Of a stretch of DNA of 43,118 nucleotides, positions 23,914-31,934 are shown one piece after another. The notes below the pieces were generated by a model. It was not told where the DNA came from. It was given only the letters and a program-made list of their open reading frames with translations, and searched no databases. Made by a program: the position numbers and the translations under genes. Position 1 is the stretch's first letter. Every line of letters starts with the position of its first letter. The DNA is from Lachnospiraceae bacterium UBA7076 (GTDB taxonomy: Bacteria > Bacillota > Clostridia > Lachnospirales > Lachnospiraceae): assembly GCA_002493625.1 (NCBI GenBank), contig DKZK01000004.1, positions 19,572-62,689 of the forward strand. The letters are read 5' to 3'.

Positions 23914-24330
23914 TCATTTCATTGGCGTTATCTTTATAACAAGCTTCACGGGAGCTGCTGCCTGACTTCCTCCCATATCAAGGAAATAAACAGCCTCCGC
24001 ATTTATTGCCCCATTGTCCGGCTGTTCAAACTTGTAGCGTATTGTTTTTAACGTGACGGCTATATCCCCATATGCCGTTCCATACAGAGAATGGTGGACA
24101 AGCCCCTCCTCATAAATAAAATCAGAAACAAGCTCGCCCCGCCTTGTGACACGCATGCTTTGGGGATTTATCAAAATCGTTGTCCTCGTCATTTTTTTAT
24201 TCCCTGATAAATCCTCAACATATACAAGCCGGAAATGCTGCTGCCCCTGATGTTCCATTACTGCAAATATTTTAGTCTCACTTACTTCACCGTTTTCATC
24301 CGTTGTGACAAGCTCCACATTTACCTTCAT
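23914..24330 (-). CDS. DUF1934 (YwiB-like) beta-barrel protein
   Basis: A 138-residue protein with the DUF1934 pattern: TTILINPQSMRVTRRGE, then a Y.T.YGD segment (HSLYGTAYGDIAV) near residue 90, and alternating strands throughout, fitting a calycin-like barrel. The function of this family is not established. It follows murI by 11 bp, and its AGGAG lies inside the murI end, so it is the last gene of ddl-murI-DUF1934. Confidence 0.85.
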   Translation of the reverse strand: MKVNVELVTTDENGEVSETKIFAVMEHQGQQHFRLVYVEDLSGNKKMTRTTILINPQSMRVTRRGELVSDFIYEEGLVHHSLYGTAYGDIAVTLKTIRYKFEQPDNGAINAEAVYFLDMGGSQAAAPVKLVIKITPMK

Positions 24331-24341
24331 ATGATAAACTC

Positions 24342-25145
24342 CTAATAGCTTTCTATATCAACTACATTTACGGTATCAACATGTATCGGCAGTACCCTAT
24401 CCGCAAATGCCTTGAATTTGTCCACGCCGTCACTTACATAAAACTCATACAAGGGCGTTTTATTTTCAGTACAGAGCATATTTTTTTCACCCAAAATATT
24501 TTTCAGCTCCTTTGCCGTTTCGTATGCAGGATTAATAAGGGTAACCTTTTCACCCATATACCTTTTAATTGGATTGGACAGCAGCGGATAATGGGTACAG
24601 CCAAGCACAAGGGAATCAACCCTGTACTCCTTAAGCTCAGACAAATATCTGTCAACCATGTCGTCTGTTATCCTGTCCTCAATAAGTCCCTCCTCAACGA
24701 GAGGCACAAAAAGCGGGCATGCCTTACCGACAACCGTTACCTCCTTGTCGAGCTGTCTGATATAATCCGTGTATATACCTGACTTTATTGTTCCCTCCGT
24801 TGCAATGATGCCGACGCTTTTTGTCTTGGACATCTCCACTGCCATTTTTGCGCCCGGTCTTACAACTCCAACAACCGGAAGCTTCATCTCGTCCCTCATA
24901 TCCTCAAGGGCAAGGGCGCTTGCAGTGTTGCAGGCAAAAACGATAGCCTTCACATTCTGGGTCATAAGAAATCTCACTATCTGTCTGGAAAATTTAAGTA
25001 CCGTCTGCTTGGATTTACTTCCATAGGGAACGCGGGCGGTATCGCCAAAATATACAATATTTTCACTTGGAAGCTGACGCATTATTTCCCTTACAACCGT
25101 AAGTCCGCCAACTCCCGAATCAAATACTCCGATCGGTGCTTCCAT
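24342..25145 (-). CDS. murI: Glutamate racemase MurI
   Basis: A 268-residue cofactor-independent racemase that makes D-glutamate for peptidoglycan. The first catalytic cysteine is C72 in VFACNTASAL and the second is C183 in LVLGCTHYPLL; GVFDSGVGGLT opens the protein and FGDTARVPYG follows. The start is ATG 25145, since AAGGAGG lies 5 nt upstream; a longer reading from 25196 would overlap ddl. It follows ddl by 10 bp, joining two D-amino-acid steps of wall synthesis in one operon. Confidence 0.96.
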   Translation of the reverse strand: MEAPIGVFDSGVGGLTVVREIMRQLPSENIVYFGDTARVPYGSKSKQTVLKFSRQIVRFLMTQNVKAIVFACNTASALALEDMRDEMKLPVVGVVRPGAKMAVEMSKTKSVGIIATEGTIKSGIYTDYIRQLDKEVTVVGKACPLFVPLVEEGLIEDRITDDMVDRYLSELKEYRVDSLVLGCTHYPLLSNPIKRYMGEKVTLINPAYETAKELKNILGEKNMLCTENKTPLYEFYVSDGVDKFKAFADRVLPIHVDTVNVVDIESY

Positions 25146-25155
25146 AAAAGCCTCC

Positions 25156-26226
25156 TTAATTTCTTTCATTTGCCATGTCAATAAGCGTTTCAACAAGCTT
25201 ATTTATATCATAACCCCTTGCCGCCCAAAGCATTGGGTACATGCTGATGGAGGTAAAGCCCGGAAGCGTATTTATCTCGTTAAACACAACGCTGTTTGTT
25301 TCCTTTTCCATAAAAAAGTCCACTCTTGCAAGTCCAAAGCCGTCGATGGCATTAAATATTTTTACCGCCTTGTCGCGTATCTCCTCCGCCACGCCATCCG
25401 GAAGCGCAGGATCAATCACCGTCTTTGAATCCTCACTGTTGTATTTTGCATCATAATCATAAAATTCCACGGCAGAAAGTATTTCTCCCACACCTGACGC
25501 CTTTGCGGTTTTATCGTGACCTAAAACGGCACATTCAAGCTCCCTTCCCACGATTGTCTCCTCAACCAGAATCTTGTAATCATGCTCTGCCGCAAGCTTT
25601 AACGCAACTATAAGGGCTTCCCTGTTTTCCGCCTTTGAAACTCCCTTTGAGGAGCCTGACTTTGAAGGCTTCACAAAAACAGGATAATCAAGCTCTGCTT
25701 CAACCCTCGCTGTAACCTCCTCCATATCCGAAAGCTCGTTTTTAAGAACAGGCACATATTTTGCCTGACGGATATTGAGCGTGTCAACAATAAGCTTTGT
25801 ATAAAATTTATCCATTGCCGCCGCTGATGCAAGCACGCCGCAGCCTACATAAGGTATGCCTGCCGCCTCAAAAAGCCCCTGTATCGTTCCGTCCTCGCCG
25901 TACATGCCGTGGAGAACAGGAAATGCAACGTCAAGCCTTATATGTTCTGTAACATTATATGTACCATTTTCCTCCGAATATATGATAAGCTCGCCCTTTG
26001 TATCCGGTGAAATAATTGCATGACTGCCGCTTTCCTGCCAGCCACCGTTTTCAATGTCCGCCACGTCCTTGGCAAGAAGCCATGTTCCCTCCCTTGTTAT
26101 TCCAACAAGATACGGATTATATTTTTCCCTGTCAAGAGCATTTATTATCGTAACCACGGAAATACATGATATTTCATGCTCCGAAGACCTTCCTCCAAAA
26201 ATCACTGCAATATTTTTCTTTTCCAT
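25156..26226 (-). CDS. ddl: D-alanine--D-alanine ligase
   Basis: A 356-residue ATP-grasp ligase that makes the D-Ala-D-Ala end of the peptidoglycan stem peptide. Visible landmarks are IAVIFGGRSSEHEIS at the N-terminus, FPVLHGMYGEDGTIQGLFE, the ATP-binding FVKPSKSGSSKGVSKA and the C-terminal FNEINTLPGFTSISMYPMLW. The start is ATG 26226 with GGAGG 5 nt before it; an in-frame TTG four codons upstream is less likely. D-Lac or D-Ser specificity is not indicated by context. First gene of the wall operon, with its own promoter at 26386-26415. Confidence 0.95.
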   Translation of the reverse strand: MEKKNIAVIFGGRSSEHEISCISVVTIINALDREKYNPYLVGITREGTWLLAKDVADIENGGWQESGSHAIISPDTKGELIIYSEENGTYNVTEHIRLDVAFPVLHGMYGEDGTIQGLFEAAGIPYVGCGVLASAAAMDKFYTKLIVDTLNIRQAKYVPVLKNELSDMEEVTARVEAELDYPVFVKPSKSGSSKGVSKAENREALIVALKLAAEHDYKILVEETIVGRELECAVLGHDKTAKASGVGEILSAVEFYDYDAKYNSEDSKTVIDPALPDGVAEEIRDKAVKIFNAIDGFGLARVDFFMEKETNSVVFNEINTLPGFTSISMYPMLWAARGYDINKLVETLIDMANERN

Positions 26227-26320
26227 AGCTTCCTCCAAAATTTATTTTAATTTATATTCTTATTTGCAGACAGAGCCTTTCAGTCTGATACCCACCGGAA
26301 ACAGTGGGGAATAAAAATAA

Positions 26321-26429
26321 AAACATAGGTAATATTGACGCTATTTGCGATGTTCTTTCGCAAATTACAATTTGCGTTTACGCACATTGTACCATTCAAG
26401 TACAAGCAAAGTCAATAGTACCTATGTTT
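26321..26429. repeat. 19-bp inverted repeat bracketing the ddl promoter
   Basis: AAACATAGGTAATATTGAC (26321-26339) and GTCAATAGTACCTATGTTT (26411-26429) are complementary with one mismatch. The 71-bp spacer holds smaller dyads: TTTGCGA...TCGCAAA, TGCGtttaCGCA and TTGTAC...GTACAA. Each arm ends in TTGAC facing inward. The element could be an operator, a structured leader, or a small invertible segment; see findings. Together with the promoter and the hairpin element at 26482 it fills the gap 26227-26655. Confidence 0.8.
26386..26415 (-). promoter_or_regulatory. Promoter of the ddl-murI-DUF1934 operon
   Basis: On the minus strand, TTGACT (26415-26410), an 18-bp spacer and TACAAT (26391-26386) make a strong sigma-A-type promoter reading into ddl. 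Its -35 starts inside the right arm of the inverted repeat, and the -10 lies in the spacer. The leader would be about 150 nt and contains a CCCAC...GTGGG hairpin near 26290-26310. Confidence 0.65.
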
Positions 26430-26481
26430 ATAGTATATGTTTAAATTCCCTTGATATTTCCATATAATCCGCCACCCATAA

Positions 26482-26653
26482 TCAAGGGGCTGTCATATTA
26501 AGGTTATTTACGGTATAATATAAAAAAATCGTTTGAAGACGTCGGTACTTAGGTGGCGTATTTTGGCACATTAGTACCGTTACGTCGGAAACGAGCGCAA
26601 GCGTATTTTTTGATATTATACCGTAAAAAATCCTTATTGTGACAGCCCCTTGA
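26482..26653 (-). repeat. 172-bp near-palindromic terminator element
   Basis: TCAAGGGGCTGTCA at the left (from 26482) is complementary to TGACAGCCCCTTGA at the right (to 26653). Pairing continues inward through AAGG...CCTT and TTTACGGTATAATAT...ATATTATACCGTAAA. The centre is less well matched. It starts 2 bp past the spoIIR stop and probably ends that transcript. It shares its termini, but not its centre, with the element at 31787-31928. Confidence 0.85.
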
Positions 26654-26655
26654 AG

Positions 26656-27411
26656 TCAAAGACCAAGCCACTCTAAAAGCTTAAACTTAACCTTGACATC
26701 CTTTTTGTCAACCTCTCTGTTTATAAACAGCTTTTCGTACTCCTCCTCGGATAAGCACCTTTCCAGTTCCTCCGCATCCTCCTTCGTTATGACCGCCGCC
26801 GAATCATATGTGTAGCAGGTCATGGGATATAACACGCACCAGAAGTTTTCTCCCTGCGCAGCGCCTATATCTATCCTCAACGCCTGATATTCCCCTGCCG
26901 GAAAAACCATGTCCCCATACTGTCTTATGGGAAAATAATCGTTGGAAATGTAAACCTTTACAGGGTATGTGAAGCCTGCTTCATCGATTGTCCTCACTGC
27001 AATTTCCTGTATCTGCTCCAAATTCTCTGACAGATAAAGGAGTACCTCCTCCTTTGTGTGATTTCCCTCAAGCTCTCCGCCTATTTCCATGAGAACGGCA
27101 TCACGTACCGCATACTTTAAAGCAATATCCTCGGTGCTGTCGCTGTTCGCCTTTACATGAAATCTGAGTATGGCGTCCTCCAGGCTTGTACATTCCGGCG
27201 GATTGGTGTTTGCCGTTTTAAGCCCTGCGGCGTCTGCGCCATCATCATTTACGCTGAAAACCTCTGCGGCGTTATCATATTTTGCCATCATGTTTCCCTC
27301 TAAAATATTTTTGAAATGTATTCCATATGACAGACCGACTCCGCCTACAACTCCTAAAAATATGCCGATTATTGCTCCTCTTGCAATACGTCCCGCATTA
27401 CTTCTTTCCAT
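26656..27411 (-). CDS. spoIIR: SpoIIR, stage II sporulation signalling protein
   Basis: A 251-residue protein with one N-terminal membrane/signal segment and the SpoIIR signature: ILRFHVKANSDSTEDIALKY, then VRDAVL, YFPIRQYGDMVFPAGEYQAL, and a WCVLYPMTC motif. SpoIIR is made in the forespore and secreted into the intermembrane space, where it triggers SpoIIGA to process pro-sigma-E. The start is ATG 27411, with AGGAGG 6 nt upstream. It lies 54 bp after the germination permease gene on the same strand. Confidence 0.93.
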   Translation of the reverse strand: MERSNAGRIARGAIIGIFLGVVGGVGLSYGIHFKNILEGNMMAKYDNAAEVFSVNDDGADAAGLKTANTNPPECTSLEDAILRFHVKANSDSTEDIALKYAVRDAVLMEIGGELEGNHTKEEVLLYLSENLEQIQEIAVRTIDEAGFTYPVKVYISNDYFPIRQYGDMVFPAGEYQALRIDIGAAQGENFWCVLYPMTCYTYDSAAVITKEDAEELERCLSEEEYEKLFINREVDKKDVKVKFKLLEWLGL

Positions 27412-27465
27412 AAAATGCCTCCTATCTTTTTTGAACGTTGCCGTATTTAGATAGAGCATTCCCAT

Positions 27466-29280
27466 TTATTTCAAATTGTATACCTCACTTATCAGTTCCA
27501 TAAGAGTGTATTCATTTCCCTCAGCCTCAACCTTTGTGGATTTGCTTACATTCGGCATGTCCGAGGTTTCAAGCAGGATATCCATATAATTCTGCCAGCC
27601 TCCCAGCAGTACAATTTTCTTCATATGTCCCATATCCGGCATCATTTTATTTTTTTCGTTATAGGCATTCACTGCATCCTCTAAATTTATTCCCTCATAG
27701 GAATGCTCCTCGGTTTTCAGCTTCGCTCCCGTATCACCCTTATATTCCGATAAATCTGCAATTTTAAATGTAAAAATATAGGACTTTTCATACCCTGCAT
27801 CCGTAAGGGTTGCAAGCTCCAGTGTATTTCCGCCCTCAATTTTAAGCTCCGTCACATAGGCTCTGCCCTCGATGGACGGAGCCTTTGAAGCCTTTGCCTC
27901 AGCATTGCGGACGCCTCCTGCAAGCCCATCCATGATATCCCTTCCCTTGCAGCCTGTAAAGGTAAAGGACACTGCCACACATACAGCCAATATTTTCAGA
28001 GCCTCCATTTTTCCCTTTCTCAGTCCAATTCTGTTATCTTTTTCTCTGTCATTTTCTTTTCTGCCATTTATTTTTCTACCAATTTCTTCTCTGTTATCTT
28101 TTTCTCCGCCGTTTTCTTTTTTGTTATATTCTTCTCTATTATCTTTTTCTCTGTCATTTATCTCTCTGCCGTTTTCCGCCGTCTGTTTTTTTCTTTCCCC
28201 GTATTTCATAACTGCCAGCAATATAGCGGGCACAATAAGGCTTATGGCTATATCCGCCCATATCATATAGGTGACGACAAAATTTCTCCACCAGTCCGCA
28301 TTCAACAACGCGATAAAAATAAGAACAAGGAGGGTTATCACCGCCAATGTTTTTCTGTAGCTTTTTTCCTTCTCAAACCGCAGCATGGAGCCTGCAAATT
28401 CCTTGGCGTAAAAAATATATCCGCTCACGGTTGCAAAAACGCCTATGATCCAGAAGGCAAAAACAGGATAATCAAGCCGCCTTACGGTATCGCTGGACAC
28501 AGAAGCTGTCTGCATGACATTTAACGCGGAGCCCTGACCGCTTCCCGCCCAGCCTGCGCCGATAATGCCCACCACATAAACATAGGCAAGAACCATTGTT
28601 ATTATAATCCACAATAAAATACGGAGGTCATTTTTCCAGCTTCTTTTTTTCTCCCTGTTAAGAGTCATCATCATAAGCTCCACGGAGCTTAAAGGAATGA
28701 GAATGCCGTAGCCTGCCTCCCATATGCCTCCTGATGTAAAGTCACCGGCAGTTAAAACGGGCCATGAAAATGAATCCCATTTTATATTTGTTATGGATAA
28801 CACCGCCACCAATATGAGCGGTATAATCATCCACCAGAAAAGGAACTCCAAAAGCCTTCCCCTTTTTTCGATATCCCTCGCAGCGCCATATCCGCTTATG
28901 AGAACAAAGGAAATTAAAATTGCCCACAGATTAAAGCTCCGCAGCATATATTCCTGAACGATAAGGGCAAAAAATACGGATATTACCGCCGCCTTAATCA
29001 TATATCTCAGGGAGTATATTCCCTCCAGCACCCTTCCGAAGCCGCCCATTGAATTGTGCAGCATATCAATGAAGCCCATCGGAAAACATACCGAATAGTA
29101 ATAAATAATAATACCGTACAAGGCAAACAGACATAAGCCCAGCACGAATGCAACTATATGAAATTTCCCTGCAAGCCCCGTCGCAAGATACGGAACAAAA
29201 ATAATTCCCACTGCAATATTTTCAAGTATTCCTATACGGAACGCCTGCCTGCCTGATATTTTTCCGTTATCCAGATACAT
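27466..29280 (-). CDS. GerB-type germinant permease fused to a GerC-like lipoprotein domain
   Basis: A 604-residue protein. Residues 1-365 form a polytopic permease of the spore-germination (GerAB/GerKB, APC-like) family. Residues about 370-424 are a charged linker of repeated KENDREKDNRE-like units. From M425, MEALKILAVCVAV leads to a lipobox with Cys at C444 (FTGC), and the remaining 160 residues resemble the first domain of GerC, including MGHMKKIVLLGG. GerB and GerC are normally separate and GerC is about twice as long. AAAGGG lies 5 nt before M425, so a separate lipoprotein could also be made by internal initiation. The start codon abuts the gerA stop. Confidence 0.85.
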   Translation of the reverse strand: MYLDNGKISGRQAFRIGILENIAVGIIFVPYLATGLAGKFHIVAFVLGLCLFALYGIIIYYYSVCFPMGFIDMLHNSMGGFGRVLEGIYSLRYMIKAAVISVFFALIVQEYMLRSFNLWAILISFVLISGYGAARDIEKRGRLLEFLFWWMIIPLILVAVLSITNIKWDSFSWPVLTAGDFTSGGIWEAGYGILIPLSSVELMMMTLNREKKRSWKNDLRILLWIIITMVLAYVYVVGIIGAGWAGSGQGSALNVMQTASVSSDTVRRLDYPVFAFWIIGVFATVSGYIFYAKEFAGSMLRFEKEKSYRKTLAVITLLVLIFIALLNADWWRNFVVTYMIWADIAISLIVPAILLAVMKYGERKKQTAENGREINDREKDNREEYNKKENGGEKDNREEIGRKINGRKENDREKDNRIGLRKGKMEALKILAVCVAVSFTFTGCKGRDIMDGLAGGVRNAEAKASKAPSIEGRAYVTELKIEGGNTLELATLTDAGYEKSYIFTFKIADLSEYKGDTGAKLKTEEHSYEGINLEDAVNAYNEKNKMMPDMGHMKKIVLLGGWQNYMDILLETSDMPNVSKSTKVEAEGNEYTLMELISEVYNLK

Positions 29281-30819
29281 TTACTCCTGCTCTCCCTTCT
29301 GCTTCAGCCTTCTTTTATTTTTCTTCCTCACCCATATCGGTCTGTTCACCATAACCTTTATTGGCGACCTTACCAGAAAGTCCTGTTTTCCCTGCATTCC
29401 GTCAATGCCTCCGCCCACGGCAGGAGCCATATAAGGGACGCCGAAGCTTGTAAGCTCCGATAAATGAATTGCTATTATTATGAGCCCCAGAATAAATCCG
29501 TATAAGCCAAGACACGCAGATGTTAAAAGTATAAAGAATTTAAGCAGCCGGAATACGGAGGCAAACACCTCATTTGGAATGGCGAAAGAGGCAATTGCCG
29601 TAAGCGCCACAACTATGACAACCATTGTGCTTACAATTCCCGCCTCCACTGCCGACTGACCCACAATAAGACCTCCCACCACGCCGATTGTATTTCCAAG
29701 GGGACCGGGCAGCCTGATACCTGCCTCCCTCAACAGCTCAAACAAAAATTCCATAATCAGAACCTCAATGACAATGGGAAATGTAACAAGGGTGCGGGCA
29801 GAGGATATTGCATATAAAAGGGTTGTAGGAATTACCTCGCTCTGATATACGGTCACCGCCACATAAAAGCCCGGCAGAACAACGGAAAGAAATGCCGCTA
29901 TATACCGAAGAAACCTTGCAAAGGTTCCAACCGCCCATCTGTTATAGTAATCATCGGAAGCCTGCATCAGCATATTAAAATTGCTTGGCGCAATTATAAC
30001 CTCAGGTGAATTGTCAAAAACAATCGCAACCCTTCCCTCCGTAATGGCCGATGCAACCTTATCGGGACGGGTTGTAGACTGAAACACGGGAAATGGCGAA
30101 TACCATTTCTCCTCCAGAAGATGCTCCGCCATACCGCTGTCATAAACGGCGTCTATATCATACTTCTCAAATCTTTCCTTAATATTTTCCACAAGTCCCG
30201 GCTTTACCACATCCGAAAGATACATAAGCGCATAATCCGTTCTTGAACGCTGTCCCAAAGAGCTTTGCTCAACCTTAAGCTTTGCGTCCCTGATACGTCT
30301 TCTTATAAGCGCCGTTGACTGTCGGAAGCCCTCATTAAAGCTGTCCTTTGGTCCCCGCATTCCCGATTCACTGTCATTTGTGCTCACGGACCTTAATGGC
30401 AGCTTTTTTGTGGACATAACCATCGCCTTTGCATATCCGTCAACAAATATTGCCGTATCTCCCTTCAGCACAGAGCCAATCACAGAGTCAAAGGACTTGT
30501 CCTCCTTAATGTCTGCAGTCTGCGCCTCACGGTACAAAATGGAATCCCATAAATTCCTTCCGTCCTCGTAGCGCCATTCATAGGACACCGGCTTAATGAT
30601 TGTCTCCTCAACCATGCCGTTATCCGTAAGACCGTCAATATAAATTATGTGAAGTCTTGCATTCCCCTGCTCCCTCTCTATGACAAAGGTTTTTTGTACC
30701 ACGTCACCGCATTTATCAAAAAGTGTTTTAAGCACCGAAATATTTTCATCAAGGCTTCTCTGCATCTGAACCTTAAGCTTGTTGTCACTGTCAAACAGCT
30801 TATCAACGTCCGCACCCAT
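29281..30819 (-). CDS. gerA: GerA-family spore germination protein
   Basis: A 512-residue subunit of a germinant receptor. The N-terminal cytosolic part of about 300 residues includes the conserved ETIIKPVSYEWRY-type region and REAGIRLPGP. Five or so membrane segments follow, and the C-terminal tail is basic. GerA, GerB and GerC form nutrient receptors in the inner spore membrane. The start is ATG 30819 (AGGGGG 6 nt upstream); ATG 30837 lies before the site. It is first in gerA-gerB/C-spoIIR, so forespore expression is expected. Confidence 0.94.
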   Translation of the reverse strand: MGADVDKLFDSDNKLKVQMQRSLDENISVLKTLFDKCGDVVQKTFVIEREQGNARLHIIYIDGLTDNGMVEETIIKPVSYEWRYEDGRNLWDSILYREAQTADIKEDKSFDSVIGSVLKGDTAIFVDGYAKAMVMSTKKLPLRSVSTNDSESGMRGPKDSFNEGFRQSTALIRRRIRDAKLKVEQSSLGQRSRTDYALMYLSDVVKPGLVENIKERFEKYDIDAVYDSGMAEHLLEEKWYSPFPVFQSTTRPDKVASAITEGRVAIVFDNSPEVIIAPSNFNMLMQASDDYYNRWAVGTFARFLRYIAAFLSVVLPGFYVAVTVYQSEVIPTTLLYAISSARTLVTFPIVIEVLIMEFLFELLREAGIRLPGPLGNTIGVVGGLIVGQSAVEAGIVSTMVVIVVALTAIASFAIPNEVFASVFRLLKFFILLTSACLGLYGFILGLIIIAIHLSELTSFGVPYMAPAVGGGIDGMQGKQDFLVRSPIKVMVNRPIWVRKKNKRRLKQKGEQE

Positions 30820-30862
30820 GCCAATCCCCCTGCCCATATATAATGTGTCTAAATTTTATGGC

Positions 30863-30891
30863 TAGTATATACAGAATTACCTTTTTTATGC
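30863..30891 (-). promoter_or_regulatory. Candidate sigma-G-like promoter for gerA
   Basis: On the minus strand, GCATA (30891-30887), a 17-bp spacer and TATACTA (30869-30863) resemble forespore promoters (GHATR, then CATNNTA), with one mismatch in the -10. The position, 44 bp before the gerA start, and the known forespore timing of ger operons support it; the motif is short. Confidence 0.35.
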
Positions 30892-30897
30892 AAAAAA

Positions 30898-30938
30898 CAG
30901 GCTGCCCCGTTAAGATAAAATCTTAGGATGGCAGCCTG
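30898..30938 (-). terminator. Terminator after the gene at 30966-31574
   Basis: CAGGCTGCC (30898-30906) pairs with GGCAGCCTG (30930-30938), with TTAAGAT...ATCTTAG pairing inside. On the minus strand a TTTTTT run follows directly. Confidence 0.85.
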
Positions 30939-30965
30939 CCCATTATAATTTAGTTTATGAAGCTG

Positions 30966-31574
30966 TTATTTAGCCTCGTCAGCCCACTGGTCTAAAAGCT
31001 CATTTACCCTGCTGTTTGTTTTCTGTGAAATCTCAGGAAGATCACTTCCCCAAGATTTGGTAGCAGCTTTATAGCCCTTCTCAATAGCCTTTCTCATCTC
31101 CTCAACCTTGCTTGCGTCGCCACCGGTGAGAGCCTTAGCAAAATCAACAATTCTTGAAGCTGTCTGCTCAACGCCCCAATATCCGTCGTCAGCAACATCC
31201 TTCTTTGCCTGAGCAACCGTTTCAGGGTCAACGGCAATCTTGCCATCCTTAACCGCTGTCATCAAATCACCGAGAGATGCATACTGATGTGTCTCACTCT
31301 GCTTTGTGAGGAGCTTGTCAACAAGTGACTGAAGTGATGCAAAACGTGCTTCAGCGTCAGCCTTTAACTTCTCTATCGTAGCAGCATCAACCTTTGAAGA
31401 CTTAGCGCTTGATGCTGTATATGTAGCCGCTACAGAAGTTTTTGATGCCTCTGATTTCTCGTATACTACTGCTGATTCATCCGTTGCTGCTGCAACAGCT
31501 TCCTTTTTTACGGTAGCAGATGATGCAGCGTATGATGCAGTGTACACATTTGAATTAACTCCGTTTAATTCCAT
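30966..31574 (-). CDS. Alanine-rich conserved-type protein, possibly motility-linked
   Basis: A 202-residue soluble protein. The N-terminus is Ala/Ser/Thr-rich and probably unstructured; the C-terminal 100 residues (ADDGYWGVEQTASRIVDFAK, then ALTGGD and KSWGSDLPEISQKT) look like a conserved helical domain. I recall similar C-termini near flagellar genes but cannot name the family. Start ATG 31574 is preferred because AAGGAGGG lies 8 nt upstream; ATG 31580 leaves only 2 nt. Upstream are a sigma-28-like promoter and a structured leader, which support a motility link. It is closed by its own terminator. Confidence 0.78.
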   Translation of the reverse strand: MELNGVNSNVYTASYAASSATVKKEAVAAATDESAVVYEKSEASKTSVAATYTASSAKSSKVDAATIEKLKADAEARFASLQSLVDKLLTKQSETHQYASLGDLMTAVKDGKIAVDPETVAQAKKDVADDGYWGVEQTASRIVDFAKALTGGDASKVEEMRKAIEKGYKAATKSWGSDLPEISQKTNSRVNELLDQWADEAK

Positions 31575-31610
31575 ATCCATTACCCTCCTTGGTTATATCT
31601 GAATGCTAGA

Positions 31611-31646
31611 CTAAGCCCCTCCAACAATGCGGTACCACCGCCTTAG
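31611..31646 (-). other. Small structured leader element
   Basis: On the minus strand CTAAG (from 31646) pairs with CTTAG (to 31611), enclosing a GCGGT-GGT-ACCGC hairpin and a TTGGAGGGG stretch. It lies in the leader between the sigma-28-like promoter and the ribosome site. Together with the AAGGAGGG site it gives two exposed GGA motifs, as CsrA-bound leaders have. This is a structural guess. Confidence 0.4.
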
Positions 31647-31690
31647 TTGAAAGAGCTTGATATCTTATAAGGTTTGTACTTTCAATTAAT

Positions 31691-31716
31691 ATATCGGTTA
31701 TTAATTATATTACTTA
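31691..31716 (-). promoter_or_regulatory. Sigma-28 (SigD/FliA)-like promoter
   Basis: On the minus strand TAAG (31716-31713), a 14-bp spacer and ACCGATAT (31698-31691) match the SigD consensus TAAA-N14-16-GCCGATAT with one mismatch in each box. It reads toward the gene at 30966-31574 with a leader of about 110 nt. Confidence 0.55.
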
Positions 31717-31786
31717 ACCTTTTATATGAAATTTTTTGTGCTGTTACTTAATTATATGCAACACATTCCTGAAACATTCGTCATTC

Positions 31787-31928
31787 GGGGCTGTCGCAAT
31801 AAGGATTTATTTTCTTAGTAACTATGCATTTTAAACAAAGAAAAGCGGAAGTTAAGTAACACGTTGGAGCGTTCTTTGTTTAAAATGTATTATGAAAGAG
31901 AATTAAAATCCTTATTGCGACAGCTCCC
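31787..31928 (-). repeat. 142-bp near-palindromic terminator element
   Basis: GGGGCTGTCGCAATAAGGATT (left, from 31787; 21 bases, nearly all paired) is complementary to AATCCTTATTGCGACAGCTCC at the right end. Pairing resumes at CATTTTAAACAAAGAA and its complement around the centre. It begins just past the stop of the SPOCS/LysM gene and probably terminates it. The right half recurs at 1-67. With the leader and promoter it fills the gap 31575-31934. Confidence 0.9.
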
Positions 31929-31934
31929 TTCTTT

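Noticed and set aside
26227..26320. Riboswitch in the ddl leader
   Set aside because: Two small hairpins are present but I cannot match any known riboswitch core.
31611..31660. T-box-like GGTGGTACCGC in the leader of the gene at 30966
   Set aside because: The downstream gene is not an aminoacyl-tRNA synthetase or amino-acid gene, and I see no specifier stem or terminator; the match is short.
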